Shown here in pieces: positions 18,638 through 27,331 of a DNA stretch of 64,000 nt; within the stretch, counting starts at the first letter, position 1, and each line of letters opens with the position of its first letter. This stretch comes from Novosphingobium aureum (GTDB taxonomy: Bacteria; Pseudomonadota; Alphaproteobacteria; Sphingomonadales; Sphingomonadaceae). The position numbers were made by a program, and so were the translations under genes. Under the pieces are notes generated by a model. The model did no database searches and was not told the DNA's origin. It saw nothing but the letters and a program-made list of their open reading frames with translations. The stretch is taken from the NCBI RefSeq assembly GCF_015865035.1, contig NZ_JADZGI010000001.1, positions 1 to 64,000 on the forward strand, given 5' to 3'.

Positions 18638-19609
18638 ATGGCCACGCGCTTTCGTTACCGCACGACGATGATCCTCGCAGGGGCTGGCGCAGTCGCGCTC
18701 GGCATCGGCGTTCTCGCTCTCGGCACAGAACGGGTGAGCGCGGTTCCGGGCAGGCTCGTCTCCGCGGCGGCGAGCTTCGCCGCACCGACCACGATCGAGC
18801 AGGTGATCGCACGGGCCAAGGACGGCGAAGTCATCGAGCTGGAGGCCAAGGACTACGGCGAGATTCTCATCAAGGGGCACACCTGGGCCAAGCCGGTCAC
18901 CATCCGGGCCCAGCCGGGTACGCACGGCACCCTCAAGATCGTGAAGTCGCAGGGCGTCAACGTCACCGGCGGCGACTTCGGCCATATCGAGAAGGGCTAT
19001 GCGATGCATGTCCATCTCAGCAAGAACGTCAATATTTCCGATGTCTCGCTGACAGCCGCGCCTCGCGGACTGGTCATCTCGCGCTCGCAGAACGTATCGG
19101 TGAGCAAGGCCCGGATCACCGAGATGCGCATCGACGGCATCAACGTCGCGGCCTCGCAGCACGTGACGATCGTCGATTCGTCCTGCGCGCGCTTCAACAC
19201 CGGCAAGGCCCACCCCGACTGCATCCAGCTGTGGTCCGACCCCAAGCGCGGCGGGACGACCAAGGACGTCACGCTGCTGCGCAACCGCTCGGACGGCAAC
19301 ATGCAAGGGTTCACGGCCTTCAACCACGTGCGCGACGGCGTCGACGACGGTGGTTTCGACCGTCTCGTCTTCCGCGACAACTGGGTGACCGGCTACTATC
19401 CCAACGGCGTCGCCGTCTACGATTGCCGAAACTGCGACATCAGCAACAATACGGCGGTAACTCCGCCCGATGCCAAGTGGCACGTCATCGTGCGCGCCAT
19501 TCGCTGCACCGACTGCACGGTCGAGGGCAACGTGAACGGCAAGCGCCCTTCCGAACTGCGCAAGGCATCGGTCGAGGTCGAGAACACGTCAGCGAGCGAA
19601 ACCCGCTAA
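18638..19609 (+). CDS. Secreted right-handed beta-helix protein
   Basis: This is probably a secreted or periplasmic protein acting on, or binding, the polysaccharide. The 323 residues begin with a basic N-terminus and one hydrophobic helix (TMILAGAGAVALGIGVLALG), a signal peptide or anchor. The rest is a ladder of short beta-helix rungs (KNVNISDVSLT, QNVSVSKARIT, QHVTIVDSS). A HPDCIQLW motif near residue 190 resembles the HPDGIQ string of this fold class, which includes lyases and C5-epimerases. Two late rungs carry CxxC pairs (DCRNCDISNN, RCTDCTVEGN). I cannot assign an activity from sequence alone. It follows the flippase gene by 87 bp. Confidence 0.72.
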   Translation: MATRFRYRTTMILAGAGAVALGIGVLALGTERVSAVPGRLVSAAASFAAPTTIEQVIARAKDGEVIELEAKDYGEILIKGHTWAKPVTIRAQPGTHGTLKIVKSQGVNVTGGDFGHIEKGYAMHVHLSKNVNISDVSLTAAPRGLVISRSQNVSVSKARITEMRIDGINVAASQHVTIVDSSCARFNTGKAHPDCIQLWSDPKRGGTTKDVTLLRNRSDGNMQGFTAFNHVRDGVDDGGFDRLVFRDNWVTGYYPNGVAVYDCRNCDISNNTAVTPPDAKWHVIVRAIRCTDCTVEGNVNGKRPSELRKASVEVENTSASETR

Positions 19610-19621
19610 GCGGTCGATCGC

Positions 19622-19715
19622 AAGATACCCTGATGGGGCATCTTCGCAGCGACGGCGCTCCTCTCCCAGCCTGATCGTCCCAGACTTTGGTGCTGGGGCT
19701 ACGGCTGGGCGAGAG
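19622..19715. other. Convergent intergenic hairpins
   Basis: Two foldback elements lie between convergent genes. The first pairs AAGAT(A)CCC with GGG(GC)ATCTT at 19622-19644. The second is nested: CTCTCCCAGCC at 19661-19671 pairs with a bulged complement at 19703-19715, enclosing CCCAG/CTGGG at 19679-19697. Neither has a strong T-run. They may work as transcript ends for both genes, or be an uncharacterised structure. Confidence 0.35.
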
Positions 19716-19817
19716 AGCCAATTGCCGCAAAAGTCGACATCAGCGTATTTGCAGACGGTCACCAAGGACCAGTCCAGCCCCCTGGCCCGTCCGGACCTTG
19801 CGAGCGCGACCCGATGA

Positions 19818-21419
19818 TCAGCGCGACGTCGCCGCAGGGGGGCTGGCCGGCTTGTCCTTTTGAGCCCCGTCCATTTCCAGCTTGAGGCGATAGGCCACGG
19901 CAACGATGATCCCCATGTAGATGTAGAGGATCGAGACGTTGTCTTCCTGCGCAAGCGCGATCTTGATGAACATCCACACGGCTATCCCCGTAGCCGCGGG
20001 GATCGCGTTGGTCAGTTCACCGTGTCCGGCCTGACCGACCCTGAAGCCTCTCACCACGAACATCGCATACATCGCCACCATCACCGCAAAGCCCAGCGCA
20101 CCATAGTCGAGCGCACCGGCCAGCACGTAGCTATCGATCGAGAGTTCGCCGATCGGGTTGCGATAGCCCAGCACGCTGGCGCTCTTGCCGGGGCCGTAAC
20201 CGATGATCGGACGCTGCGCGATGTGCGGGATGGCGCTCTCGACCTGTTCCCAGCGGCTGTTGGTACTCGCCGACTGGGCACCGCCGCCGAAGGTCGCGAT
20301 ACGCAGTGCGGGGACGGCATAGATCGTCGCCACCGCAAGGGCCAGGGCCACGGGCGTGACGAAAAGCAGCACCGAGGCGAGCATGTTGTTACGCTCCTGG
20401 CGCCACTTGCGGTAGGTCCAGGCAGCGAAGTAGATACCGTGCGCCGCAAACGTGCCGACCAGACCGACGCGCGCGCGGGTCAGCAGGATCGCACCGAAGA
20501 TCGCGAGGTGGGCAATGACAGCCAGCGCGCGCAGCCAGAAGTTCTTGCCCTCCATGATGTAGTGGATGAAGAACGGCATCGCCATCGCCATGAACTCGGC
20601 ATAGGACAGCGAGACCGAGAAGGGCCCGGTGACGCGATATTCGCCCGAGCGGAAGACCGGCTCCAGCAGGTTGATCATCGCCGGATCGCTGACCTTGAGG
20701 AACGAGGGGATGTGGTTTGCCCACAAGATGCCCTGGTTGCGGTATTCGAAGAAGCCGATAACCGCGAGCACCACCGCAGAAATGCGGATCACGTTGGCGA
20801 AGAGGCGCAGGTTGCCCGCCCGGATCATGATGTAGATCGAGATCAGGAACGGTGCGGTCCAGCCGATCTGGTACTTGACGAAGTTCGGCAGGGCCGTGCC
20901 GATGTCCACCGAGAAGGGCACTGCCGCAAGCATGAAGCCCATGAAGGCCCAGAACAGCTTCATCTCGGTCTTGCAGGTCAGCGCTGCCGCCTTGAGCTCC
21001 TCGCGAAATGCGCGCGAGGAGGAGTAGCAGATCAGAAACAGGACGATCGAGAGGGCCAGGAAGATACGCCTGATCTCGATCAGGGGCAGGCCCGGAACCT
21101 GGATCGCCAGGTAATAGGGCCATAGGATGATCGAGACCGTGTACCAGAAGAACATCACGCCCATCAGCCGCGTCGGCGGATTGCGGTTTTCCGGAAGGAC
21201 CCACACGATCGCGAGGGTCAGCAGCACCACCGGGAGCAGCGGCACGATGATCAGGTTGAGCGGCAGCCCCCCGATGCTTGCCCCGACCAGCGCCACACCG
21301 GCGATGATCGCAAGCTTGATCAGCAGTTGACCGCGCCAGCCATGCTCGGGCGGGTGGTAGGTCGAGATCGTGAAGGATCGCGCGGGCGACTTTGCGGCAA
21401 CTGCGTCCAGGCTTGTCAT
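19818..21419 (-). CDS. O-antigen ligase / Wzy-like polymerase
   Basis: This is a predicted inner-membrane enzyme that polymerises or ligates oligosaccharide units at the periplasmic face. The 533-residue protein has about 12 membrane segments. It shows the family's signature features: TRARVGLVG near residue 320, then a large loop with SRWEQVESAIPHIAQRPIIGYGPGKS and SIDSYVL. The start has AAGGA at good spacing; a longer open frame of 35 codons upstream has no such site. Ligases and polymerases of this superfamily cannot be separated by sequence alone. Its neighbourhood (flippase, Wzz-like protein) favours polymerase. It is divergent from the acyltransferase at 21.6 kb. Confidence 0.83.
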   Translation of the reverse strand: MTSLDAVAAKSPARSFTISTYHPPEHGWRGQLLIKLAIIAGVALVGASIGGLPLNLIIVPLLPVVLLTLAIVWVLPENRNPPTRLMGVMFFWYTVSIILWPYYLAIQVPGLPLIEIRRIFLALSIVLFLICYSSSRAFREELKAAALTCKTEMKLFWAFMGFMLAAVPFSVDIGTALPNFVKYQIGWTAPFLISIYIMIRAGNLRLFANVIRISAVVLAVIGFFEYRNQGILWANHIPSFLKVSDPAMINLLEPVFRSGEYRVTGPFSVSLSYAEFMAMAMPFFIHYIMEGKNFWLRALAVIAHLAIFGAILLTRARVGLVGTFAAHGIYFAAWTYRKWRQERNNMLASVLLFVTPVALALAVATIYAVPALRIATFGGGAQSASTNSRWEQVESAIPHIAQRPIIGYGPGKSASVLGYRNPIGELSIDSYVLAGALDYGALGFAVMVAMYAMFVVRGFRVGQAGHGELTNAIPAATGIAVWMFIKIALAQEDNVSILYIYMGIIVAVAYRLKLEMDGAQKDKPASPPAATSR

Positions 21420-21648
21420 GACCGTCCTTCTGTCATCGCGCAGGAAATGGGCGAGAGGATATCGTCCCGCGTTCTGAAAAGATCCAGCATTGCCAAGCTG
21501 ATCGGAACAGCAGGGCACTTTCATGGCTTATGCCGTCGATGTAACCGATAGAACTTGAAACGCAAAGGCGGGATTGATAGCCAAAATGGGCCACTTTGGC
21601 CGGCAAAAAAACAATCCGGCAGCTCCCGTGACAGAGATCCCCGCCAAG

Positions 21649-22692
21649 ATGACCACGACTGCCATGCCTGCACGCCGGCCCCGGCTCGACGACCTGACCC
21701 GGTGCAAGGGACTCGGCATCATCCTCGTGGTCTTCGGGCACATGCTCAACGGCCCACCGCCCGCCGGCGGGGAATGGTTCGTGACCATGCGAACGGCGAT
21801 CTACGCTTTCCACATGCCCTTCTTCCTGTTCGTCAGCGGCTTCCTGTTCTATTACACCGGTAGCGATGCCAAGGCACAGAAGGCACCGCTGCGCTTCATC
21901 GGCCAGCGCGCCTGGCGCCTGCTTACGCCCTTCGTGCTCTTCGGCGGCGCGCTGATCGCAGCCAGCTTCGTCTTCACCGGCCAGGCCCAGGGAATAACCG
22001 ATCCGGCGCAGTGGCCCGCGCTTGCCCCCAGGCTGCTGGGCTATGTCGGGGACAGCCTCGCCATCCACACCAAGGAGAGCCCGGCGCAGTTCCTGTGGTA
22101 CGTCGCGGTGCTGTTCGAGCTGATCGTGCTTGCAGTGATCCTGCGCCCGATCGTGCCGTCGCCCGCACTCATCGCTCTGGTATTCATTCCGCTGATGCCG
22201 CTGGTGACGATGCCGGGGCTCGACCTGCTCTACATCAACCGCCTGTGCATCTACGGCGGCTTCTTCTTCGTCGGCGGCGCGATCGCGGCGGACCAGGAGC
22301 GCTGGAACGCGCTCACCGACAGGCACCTGCTTTCGGCGATCCTCGTCTTCGCGCTCATCCTCGTGATAACCCGCTGGCTGCAGGTCTACTACATTTCGAT
22401 CCTGTCTTGCGGCCTTGCCTCGCTGGCGGTGCTGCACGGGCTTTGCCGACGCAACTGGCCGCGTTTCAATGCCGCCATGGAGTGGGTCGGCGAGTACAGC
22501 TTCGTGATCTACCTGCTCAACACGCTGTTCCTGTTCGCGACCAAGTTCGTGCTCGACCGGTTCATGTCGTGGGACGGCCCTGCATTCCTGCTCTACGTCG
22601 CGCTGATGTGGCCCGCCGGCATGTTCGGCCCGATCCTGGTGAAGCGGATCATTTTCAAACGTGTGCCGTTTCTCGACAGGATCACGACTTGA
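21649..22692 (+). CDS. Membrane acyltransferase, acyltransferase-3 family
   Basis: This is a predicted O-acetyl- or acyl-transferase decorating the polysaccharide in the inner membrane. The 347-residue protein has the N-terminal signature [19 protein letters not shown] with the family's conserved histidine, then [13 protein letters not shown], and about ten membrane helices. The start is uncertain: an ATG at 21586 and a TTG at 21574 are in frame upstream, but residues before [10 protein letters not shown] do not look family-like. It is followed 107 bp later by the Wzz-like gene. It differs clearly from the other membrane acyltransferase at 6.8 kb, so two distinct modifications are plausible. 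Confidence 0.8.
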
Positions 22693-22798
22693 GCTTGCGC
22701 GGACCTGCGCCCTCGACTTATTCAATAGCCACATCCGATCCGTGCACGGCCGCGCGCACCAAAGGTCGGATCATGCAGACAGCCTGGGGACGAGTACG

Positions 22799-24085
22799 AT
22801 GTTTGGTTTGAACCTGCCCCGCATCTGCAAGGCACACTGGCCCACGATCGCGCTTTCGGCGCTGACCTGCGTGTCGGCGGCGCTGTTCGTCGCGGATCGG
22901 TTGCCCAAGTCGTACGAGGGCATCGCGCGCGTGCGCGCCGACTATCTCAGCCCCGACCCGGTAACGCGTCGCTTCCAGCCGCGCACGGTCGTCTCGCGCT
23001 TTGCCGATACGCAGAACGAGATCATCTCCGATTCGATCATCACCGACCCGGTCGCCCAGCGCCTCGGCTATGTCATGGCACCGCCCGGCGGCGACACCCA
23101 AAACCCGCAATACCTCAGCAGCCTGCGCCGCGGTTCGCAGACCGTCGCGGACCAGACCATCGTGCAGTGGGATCGTGAAGTTCCCGAATTCGACATCCGT
23201 TTCTACGCGGGCACGCCGCAGGCCGCCGCGAAGGGCGCCGAGACCGTGCGTCAGGTCTACCTCGACCGCTTGCTCGAGATGAAGCATCGCAGCGATCGCG
23301 ACGAGCTCGAAACGCTACAGCGCGCCGGCGCCCGTCTGACCAGCGCGCTCGACGACGCCACGCGCCGCAAGCGCGAATTCGAGAAGAAGCACGGCGTGCA
23401 CCTCTTCGATGACAATACCAACAGCCTCGAACTGGGCATGCGCGCCCTGACCGGCAGCGTGCGCATGCCACGTGGCGCCAAGAACCCCGAGCGTCGCCGC
23501 GCTCCGGTCAACATGGGCCAGCTGGCACGGGTGAACTCTGCGCTCGCACTGGCCACGCAGCAGCTTGGCCCCAATCACCCGCAGGTCATCGCCCTGGTTG
23601 CCCAGCGCAATGCGCTCGCAGCACGCGCAGCGCAGGCTTCTGCAAACGACGGTGCGGTCCGCGAGGCGCCCGGCTCGGCTACGGCATTCTCGGCACAGAC
23701 CGCCCGCATTCTGGCGCAGCGCAATGCGCTGGACGGCGCCAGCCGCATCGCCAGCGAGATTTCGGTTCTCACGCAGCACGGCAGGATCATCACCGCACGC
23801 GCTGCGGATATCCAACAGGAACTCGCCTCGGACTATACCGGGCTCGAGGCCGTCGGCCCGGTCGAACTGCCCAAGGCACCGATCAGCCCGCGCATGAAGA
23901 TCATCGCCGTTCTGGCGCTTGCCATCGGCCTTATCCTTGGCGTGCAGATCTCGGTCCTGATCGAACTGCTCAACCGCCGGGTTCGCGGCACCGACGACCT
24001 ATCCGACCTCGATGTGCCGGTGCTGGTCGCCTACAACCGCAAGCGGGTACTGGAAGTCGACGAGCCCGAGGCCGAGGCAGCCTGA
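22799..24085 (+). CDS. Wzz/GumC-like chain-length determinant, no kinase domain
   Basis: This is a polysaccharide co-polymerase that would set chain length or couple synthesis to export. The 428-residue protein has one N-terminal helix (about residues 15-35) and a long periplasmic region with coiled coil (about 170-370). A proline-rich segment (ELPKAPISPRMK) then leads into the second helix (IIAVLALAIGLILGVQISVLIEL). The short C-terminal tail lacks the Walker motifs and tyrosine cluster of Wzc-type kinases. The ATG has GGGGACGAG upstream; an in-frame extension of 46 codons is unlikely. Transcription probably ends at the 44-bp palindrome that follows. Confidence 0.85.
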   Translation: MFGLNLPRICKAHWPTIALSALTCVSAALFVADRLPKSYEGIARVRADYLSPDPVTRRFQPRTVVSRFADTQNEIISDSIITDPVAQRLGYVMAPPGGDTQNPQYLSSLRRGSQTVADQTIVQWDREVPEFDIRFYAGTPQAAAKGAETVRQVYLDRLLEMKHRSDRDELETLQRAGARLTSALDDATRRKREFEKKHGVHLFDDNTNSLELGMRALTGSVRMPRGAKNPERRRAPVNMGQLARVNSALALATQQLGPNHPQVIALVAQRNALAARAAQASANDGAVREAPGSATAFSAQTARILAQRNALDGASRIASEISVLTQHGRIITARAADIQQELASDYTGLEAVGPVELPKAPISPRMKIIAVLALAIGLILGVQISVLIELLNRRVRGTDDLSDLDVPVLVAYNRKRVLEVDEPEAEAA

Positions 24086-24211
24086 GCGCGACGCGTCCCG
24101 GCGTTGGCCACACTGCGCAACGCCAGTCTCCCTGATGCCGGCCAGATAGGTTCCATTCCCCCGTCGACACAGGCACTCGCCTGCCAAGGTACCCGTCAGT
24201 CGAGGCGCTCA

Positions 24212-24255
24212 ATGCAAGAAGGCCCCCTCTGCGCGCAGAGGGGGCCTTCTTGCAT
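24212..24255. terminator. Perfect 44-bp palindrome, probable bidirectional terminator
   Basis: Two 22-base arms are exact reverse complements with no spacer: 24212-24233 and 24234-24255. The GC-rich core (GGCCCCCTCTGCG) would give a very stable hairpin, and each arm ends outward in AAGAA/TTCTT. It lies between the convergent Wzz-like and PilZ genes, where a shared terminator is expected. It has only short T-tracts. Confidence 0.7.
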
Positions 24256-24359
24256 GATCATCTGAAGGAACAGAGACAAGGCCAGGGAATGAAAGATGCC
24301 GTCTTGCCCGACACCTCGCCCAGGCCGGGAGGTGTATTCCTCCCCGGTCCCGGCGCCCT

Positions 24360-24818
24360 TTACTTGGAGCGCTTGCGAAGTCCCTCGCCGACCGCGATCA
24401 GAACGCTGGCAGTCGCCATTGCGAGCGACTTGGCCATGCCGCCACGCGGGGGGCGGGCATTGGGATCGAGACGCGGGCTCATCGCCGGCAGCGGAGCGGT
24501 CCCGATCGGCTGGACATTGCTGACCGCGTCGGCAGAGGCGAACTCGGCCTCGGTCAGGGGCTGGTCGAACACGAAACCATAGCTGGGGTGCTTGGCCCAC
24601 ACGACGCTTGCCGCTCGGCGTCCCATCCATGCTGCGCCGATGGTAATGGAATCGCCCTCATGGAGCTCGGAACCGAGCGTCGCACGAAAGCCGGTGATCG
24701 AGAGGTTCTCGATCTCGACGTCGATCGGCGCCGCTTCCTTGCGGATCGTGCCGGGGATCGCGACCTCGCGACGTTCACCAAAGCGATCGTCGATCTGAAT
24801 TCTTGCTGCAAGACCCAT
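24360..24818 (-). CDS. PilZ-domain protein
   Basis: This is a probable cyclic-di-GMP receptor. In the 152-residue protein residues 10-100 form a PilZ domain with an arginine motif (ERREVAIPGTIRK) and the ENLSITGFRA motif (D/N-x-S-x-x-G), both needed for ligand binding. The C-terminal 50 residues are proline- and alanine-rich and end in a basic KRSK tail. Its position beside polysaccharide genes fits the common use of c-di-GMP to control exopolysaccharide output. That link is inferred. It is convergent with the Wzz-like gene. Confidence 0.85.
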   Translation of the reverse strand: MGLAARIQIDDRFGERREVAIPGTIRKEAAPIDVEIENLSITGFRATLGSELHEGDSITIGAAWMGRRAASVVWAKHPSYGFVFDQPLTEAEFASADAVSNVQPIGTAPLPAMSPRLDPNARPPRGGMAKSLAMATASVLIAVGEGLRKRSK

Positions 24819-25299
24819 AATTTCAATCCATCCCGTTTCGGCAAGCCCAACAATCGGACGAAGCGTGCATTTTTAACTACGGGCCCATCGTTAAAGAAAA
24901 GCTAAGGTTAGAACCGCATATTCTGCCCAGACGGCGGGAGACGGATTCTTGGCTCCCGGATCAGGGCGCGCCCCCGCCGTGGAACCAAAGCGCGCAGCAA
25001 GCATTCGGGATGGGACGTGGAGACGGGATTGATCGAGGCCGTTCGAACCAGCTGAAATTTCTCCGAGATCTGGCATCGCTGACGCTACACGCGGCAATCG
25101 ATGACAGTCTCGTTTTCGGAAGGATCGAGCGGACCGCCCGGGGTCAAGGCATGTGGGGCAGCGAATTTGCAGCGGGGCGTCTCAATTTGATACCGCACTG
25201 CAGCAAGTTTGTCGGATTAAGGGGTCGTCACCAGGCCTCCTCCTATGGCATGTTACCAATCTCCGCATTACCGTGCCGCGCACGTGAATGGAGAAAGAT
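24819..25299. other. Divergent promoter region
   Basis: This 481-bp gap lies between the PilZ gene (minus) and the AAA ATPase gene (plus). The part next to the PilZ start (about 24865-24925) is AT-rich and likely holds its promoter. The strong GGAGAAAGAT at the right end is the ribosome site of the ATPase. I find no open frame or repeat of note. Confidence 0.45.
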
Positions 25300-26661
25300 G
25301 TGAGTTGGTTTAAGCGACTTTTTTCCGGACAACCGGTACGGGAAGATTATTCTCCCTCTACGTTCTCGACGGCAGATTTTGCTTCCCCGCCGGCCAAGCT
25401 CGGCAGGAAAGCATTTCTTCCCCGCTTCCACGGTTCGGCCACCGACGAGCTGCGCGGCGTGCGCGGCGGCCCGGTAGAACGCATTCGCATGCGTCTGCGC
25501 GACACGCTGACCCCTTCGCAACCGGTCTCGAACACCCGCAATTTCGCGGGGCGCACCGAAGTGCTCAACACGCTGATCCGCTCGATCGAGGACCAGCGCC
25601 TGCACACGGTGCTCTTCGGTGAACGCGGCATCGGCAAGACCTCGCTTCTCCACGTCATGACCCAGCTCGCCGAGGACGCGCAGTACCTCGTGCGCTACGT
25701 CTCGTGCGGCGAGGAGACCGACTTCAACTCGCTGGTCCACTCGATCGCGGAATCGATCCCGCTGCTCTATCATGCGGATTACGATCCGACCGATGCCGAG
25801 ATCGAGGAAGGCAAGTCGATTGCCAGCCTGCTGCCCTCCAGCATGGTCAGCGCCAACCAGCTGTGCGACGTCTTCGCACGCCTTTCGGGCACACGCCTGC
25901 TGATCGTGCTCGACGAGTTCGACCGCAGCCCGCACGGCGCGTTCCGCCGTTCGATCGCCGAGCTGATCAAGAACCTGTCCGACCGCTCGATCCGCGTCCA
26001 GTTCGTGATCGCCGGCGTCGCCAGCAACCTCGACGAACTGATCGAGCACATTCCCTCGATCCGCCGCAACATCATCGGCCTGCGCGTCCCGCCGATGAAC
26101 GCAGAGGAAGCACGCGAGCTGCTCTCGATCGGCGAGGATGCCAGCGGCATGACCTTCCAGGATCAGGCAGTCGACCTCGTCACCGTGATCGCCAACGGCT
26201 CGCCCTATCTCGTCAGCCTGATCGGCCAGCATGCCGCGATGCACGCGATCGACCGTGACGCGCGCGAGATCGAGGCCAGCGACGTCGCCGAGGCCGTGCG
26301 CCTGGCCGTCGAGGAAATCGAGCAGCGCATCACCGAGAAGACGGTCAAGTCCGTCGACCGCATCTTCGCCAAGGGCAGCGGCGTCGACCTGGGTACTCTC
26401 GCCTGTGTCGCGATGTCCAAGGGCGGTCGCCTCGAGACGCAGCCCAACGGCGAGTTCTCGGACAAGGCGCTCGAAAACAAGCGCATCATCACCGAAACCG
26501 CAGCTCCGGCCAACCTCGTGGCGCCGGTCGGAGATCCCGCCGACGGCACTTACGAGTTCTGCGAGGAAGGTGCGCCCGCCTATATCTGGATGCGCCTGAG
26601 CCAGTCACAGTTCGAGCAGAACTCCAGCCCCACCGCCAAGCCGATGGTCATGATCGGCTGA
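25300..26661 (+). CDS. AAA ATPase of the polysaccharide locus (ORC/Cdc6-like fold)
   Basis: This is a cytoplasmic P-loop ATPase of unknown target. The 453-residue protein has an N-terminal region of about 75 residues (MSWFKRLFSG). It then shows FAGRTEVLNTLIRSI, Walker A GERGIGKTS near residue 105, Walker B RLLIVLDEFDRS near 205, a sensor-like VQFVIAGVASNLDEL, and a C-terminal helical part with ISxxGxP-like VIANGSPYLVSLI. This order matches AAA_16/ORC-type ATPases. I chose GTG because GGAGAAAGAT sits at ideal spacing; an ATG four codons earlier is the alternative. It heads a four-gene run with an acetyltransferase and two glycosyltransferases, which suggests a regulatory or assembly role in glycan synthesis. 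Confidence 0.75.
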   Translation: MSWFKRLFSGQPVREDYSPSTFSTADFASPPAKLGRKAFLPRFHGSATDELRGVRGGPVERIRMRLRDTLTPSQPVSNTRNFAGRTEVLNTLIRSIEDQRLHTVLFGERGIGKTSLLHVMTQLAEDAQYLVRYVSCGEETDFNSLVHSIAESIPLLYHADYDPTDAEIEEGKSIASLLPSSMVSANQLCDVFARLSGTRLLIVLDEFDRSPHGAFRRSIAELIKNLSDRSIRVQFVIAGVASNLDELIEHIPSIRRNIIGLRVPPMNAEEARELLSIGEDASGMTFQDQAVDLVTVIANGSPYLVSLIGQHAAMHAIDRDAREIEASDVAEAVRLAVEEIEQRITEKTVKSVDRIFAKGSGVDLGTLACVAMSKGGRLETQPNGEFSDKALENKRIITETAAPANLVAPVGDPADGTYEFCEEGAPAYIWMRLSQSQFEQNSSPTAKPMVMIG

Positions 26662-26701
26662 TGCGCTGCGGCGCCTGATACGAATTCGCGGAGTACCGAA
26701 C

Positions 26702-27331
26702 TTGGGCATTGTCTCGAAGGTGACCGAGCACGTCCGCCTGCGCCTGTGGCGTCGACGACAACACGACAACACAGCGCTGCGCGCCTATTTCCGCGAACGA
26801 TACCGGATCGATGTCGGGATGCAGTCCTACGGCTGCTTCGACCAGTGGCGCATGCCCGGCCCGATCCGGATCGGGCGCTACTGCTCGATCGCGAGCACCG
26901 TGCGTTCGGCCCCGATCAACCACCCGGTCGATGCGATGACCACGCATCCCGCGCTCTACGAACGCAAGTTCGGGGTGGTCGATACCGACATCCACTGGGA
27001 TGACGTGCTCGACATCGGCGACGACGTGTGGATCGGCCACAACGTGATGATCCTGCCCGGCTGCAAGAACATCGGCCGCGGCGCGGTGGTCGGCGCAGGC
27101 GCGGTGGTCACCAAGGACGTGCCCGCCTACGCCATCGTCGCGGGCAACCCGGCACGCAAGCTGCGCGACCGCTTCACGCCCGATCTCATCGAGGCGCTCG
27201 AGGCCAGCCGCTGGTGGGAACTCGATCCGCCCGAACTGCGCGCGCTGGTCAAGGAAAACCGCGAGCTCGTCTACCATCCGACCGCAGCCAGCCTGCGCGA
27301 ATGGACCAGTTCGCGAGGCCGCAAGGCATGA
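26702..27331 (+). CDS. Left-handed beta-helix acetyltransferase (CatB/WbbJ-like)
   Basis: This is a predicted cytoplasmic O-acetyltransferase using acetyl-CoA. The 209-residue protein has hexapeptide repeats (PIRIGRYCSIASTV), the catalytic histidine in INHPVDAM, and the typical end IGDDVWIGHNVMILPGCKNIGRGAVVGAGAVV then YAIVAGNPARKLRDRF (shown here in part). The start is a TTG, supported by GGAG eight bases upstream and by the absence of any in-frame ATG before residue 40. Its last 4 bp overlap the next glycosyltransferase (ATGA). The acceptor is probably a sugar of the local polysaccharide. Confidence 0.82.
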   Translation: MGIVSKVTEHVRLRLWRRRQHDNTALRAYFRERYRIDVGMQSYGCFDQWRMPGPIRIGRYCSIASTVRSAPINHPVDAMTTHPALYERKFGVVDTDIHWDDVLDIGDDVWIGHNVMILPGCKNIGRGAVVGAGAVVTKDVPAYAIVAGNPARKLRDRFTPDLIEALEASRWWELDPPELRALVKENRELVYHPTAASLREWTSSRGRKA

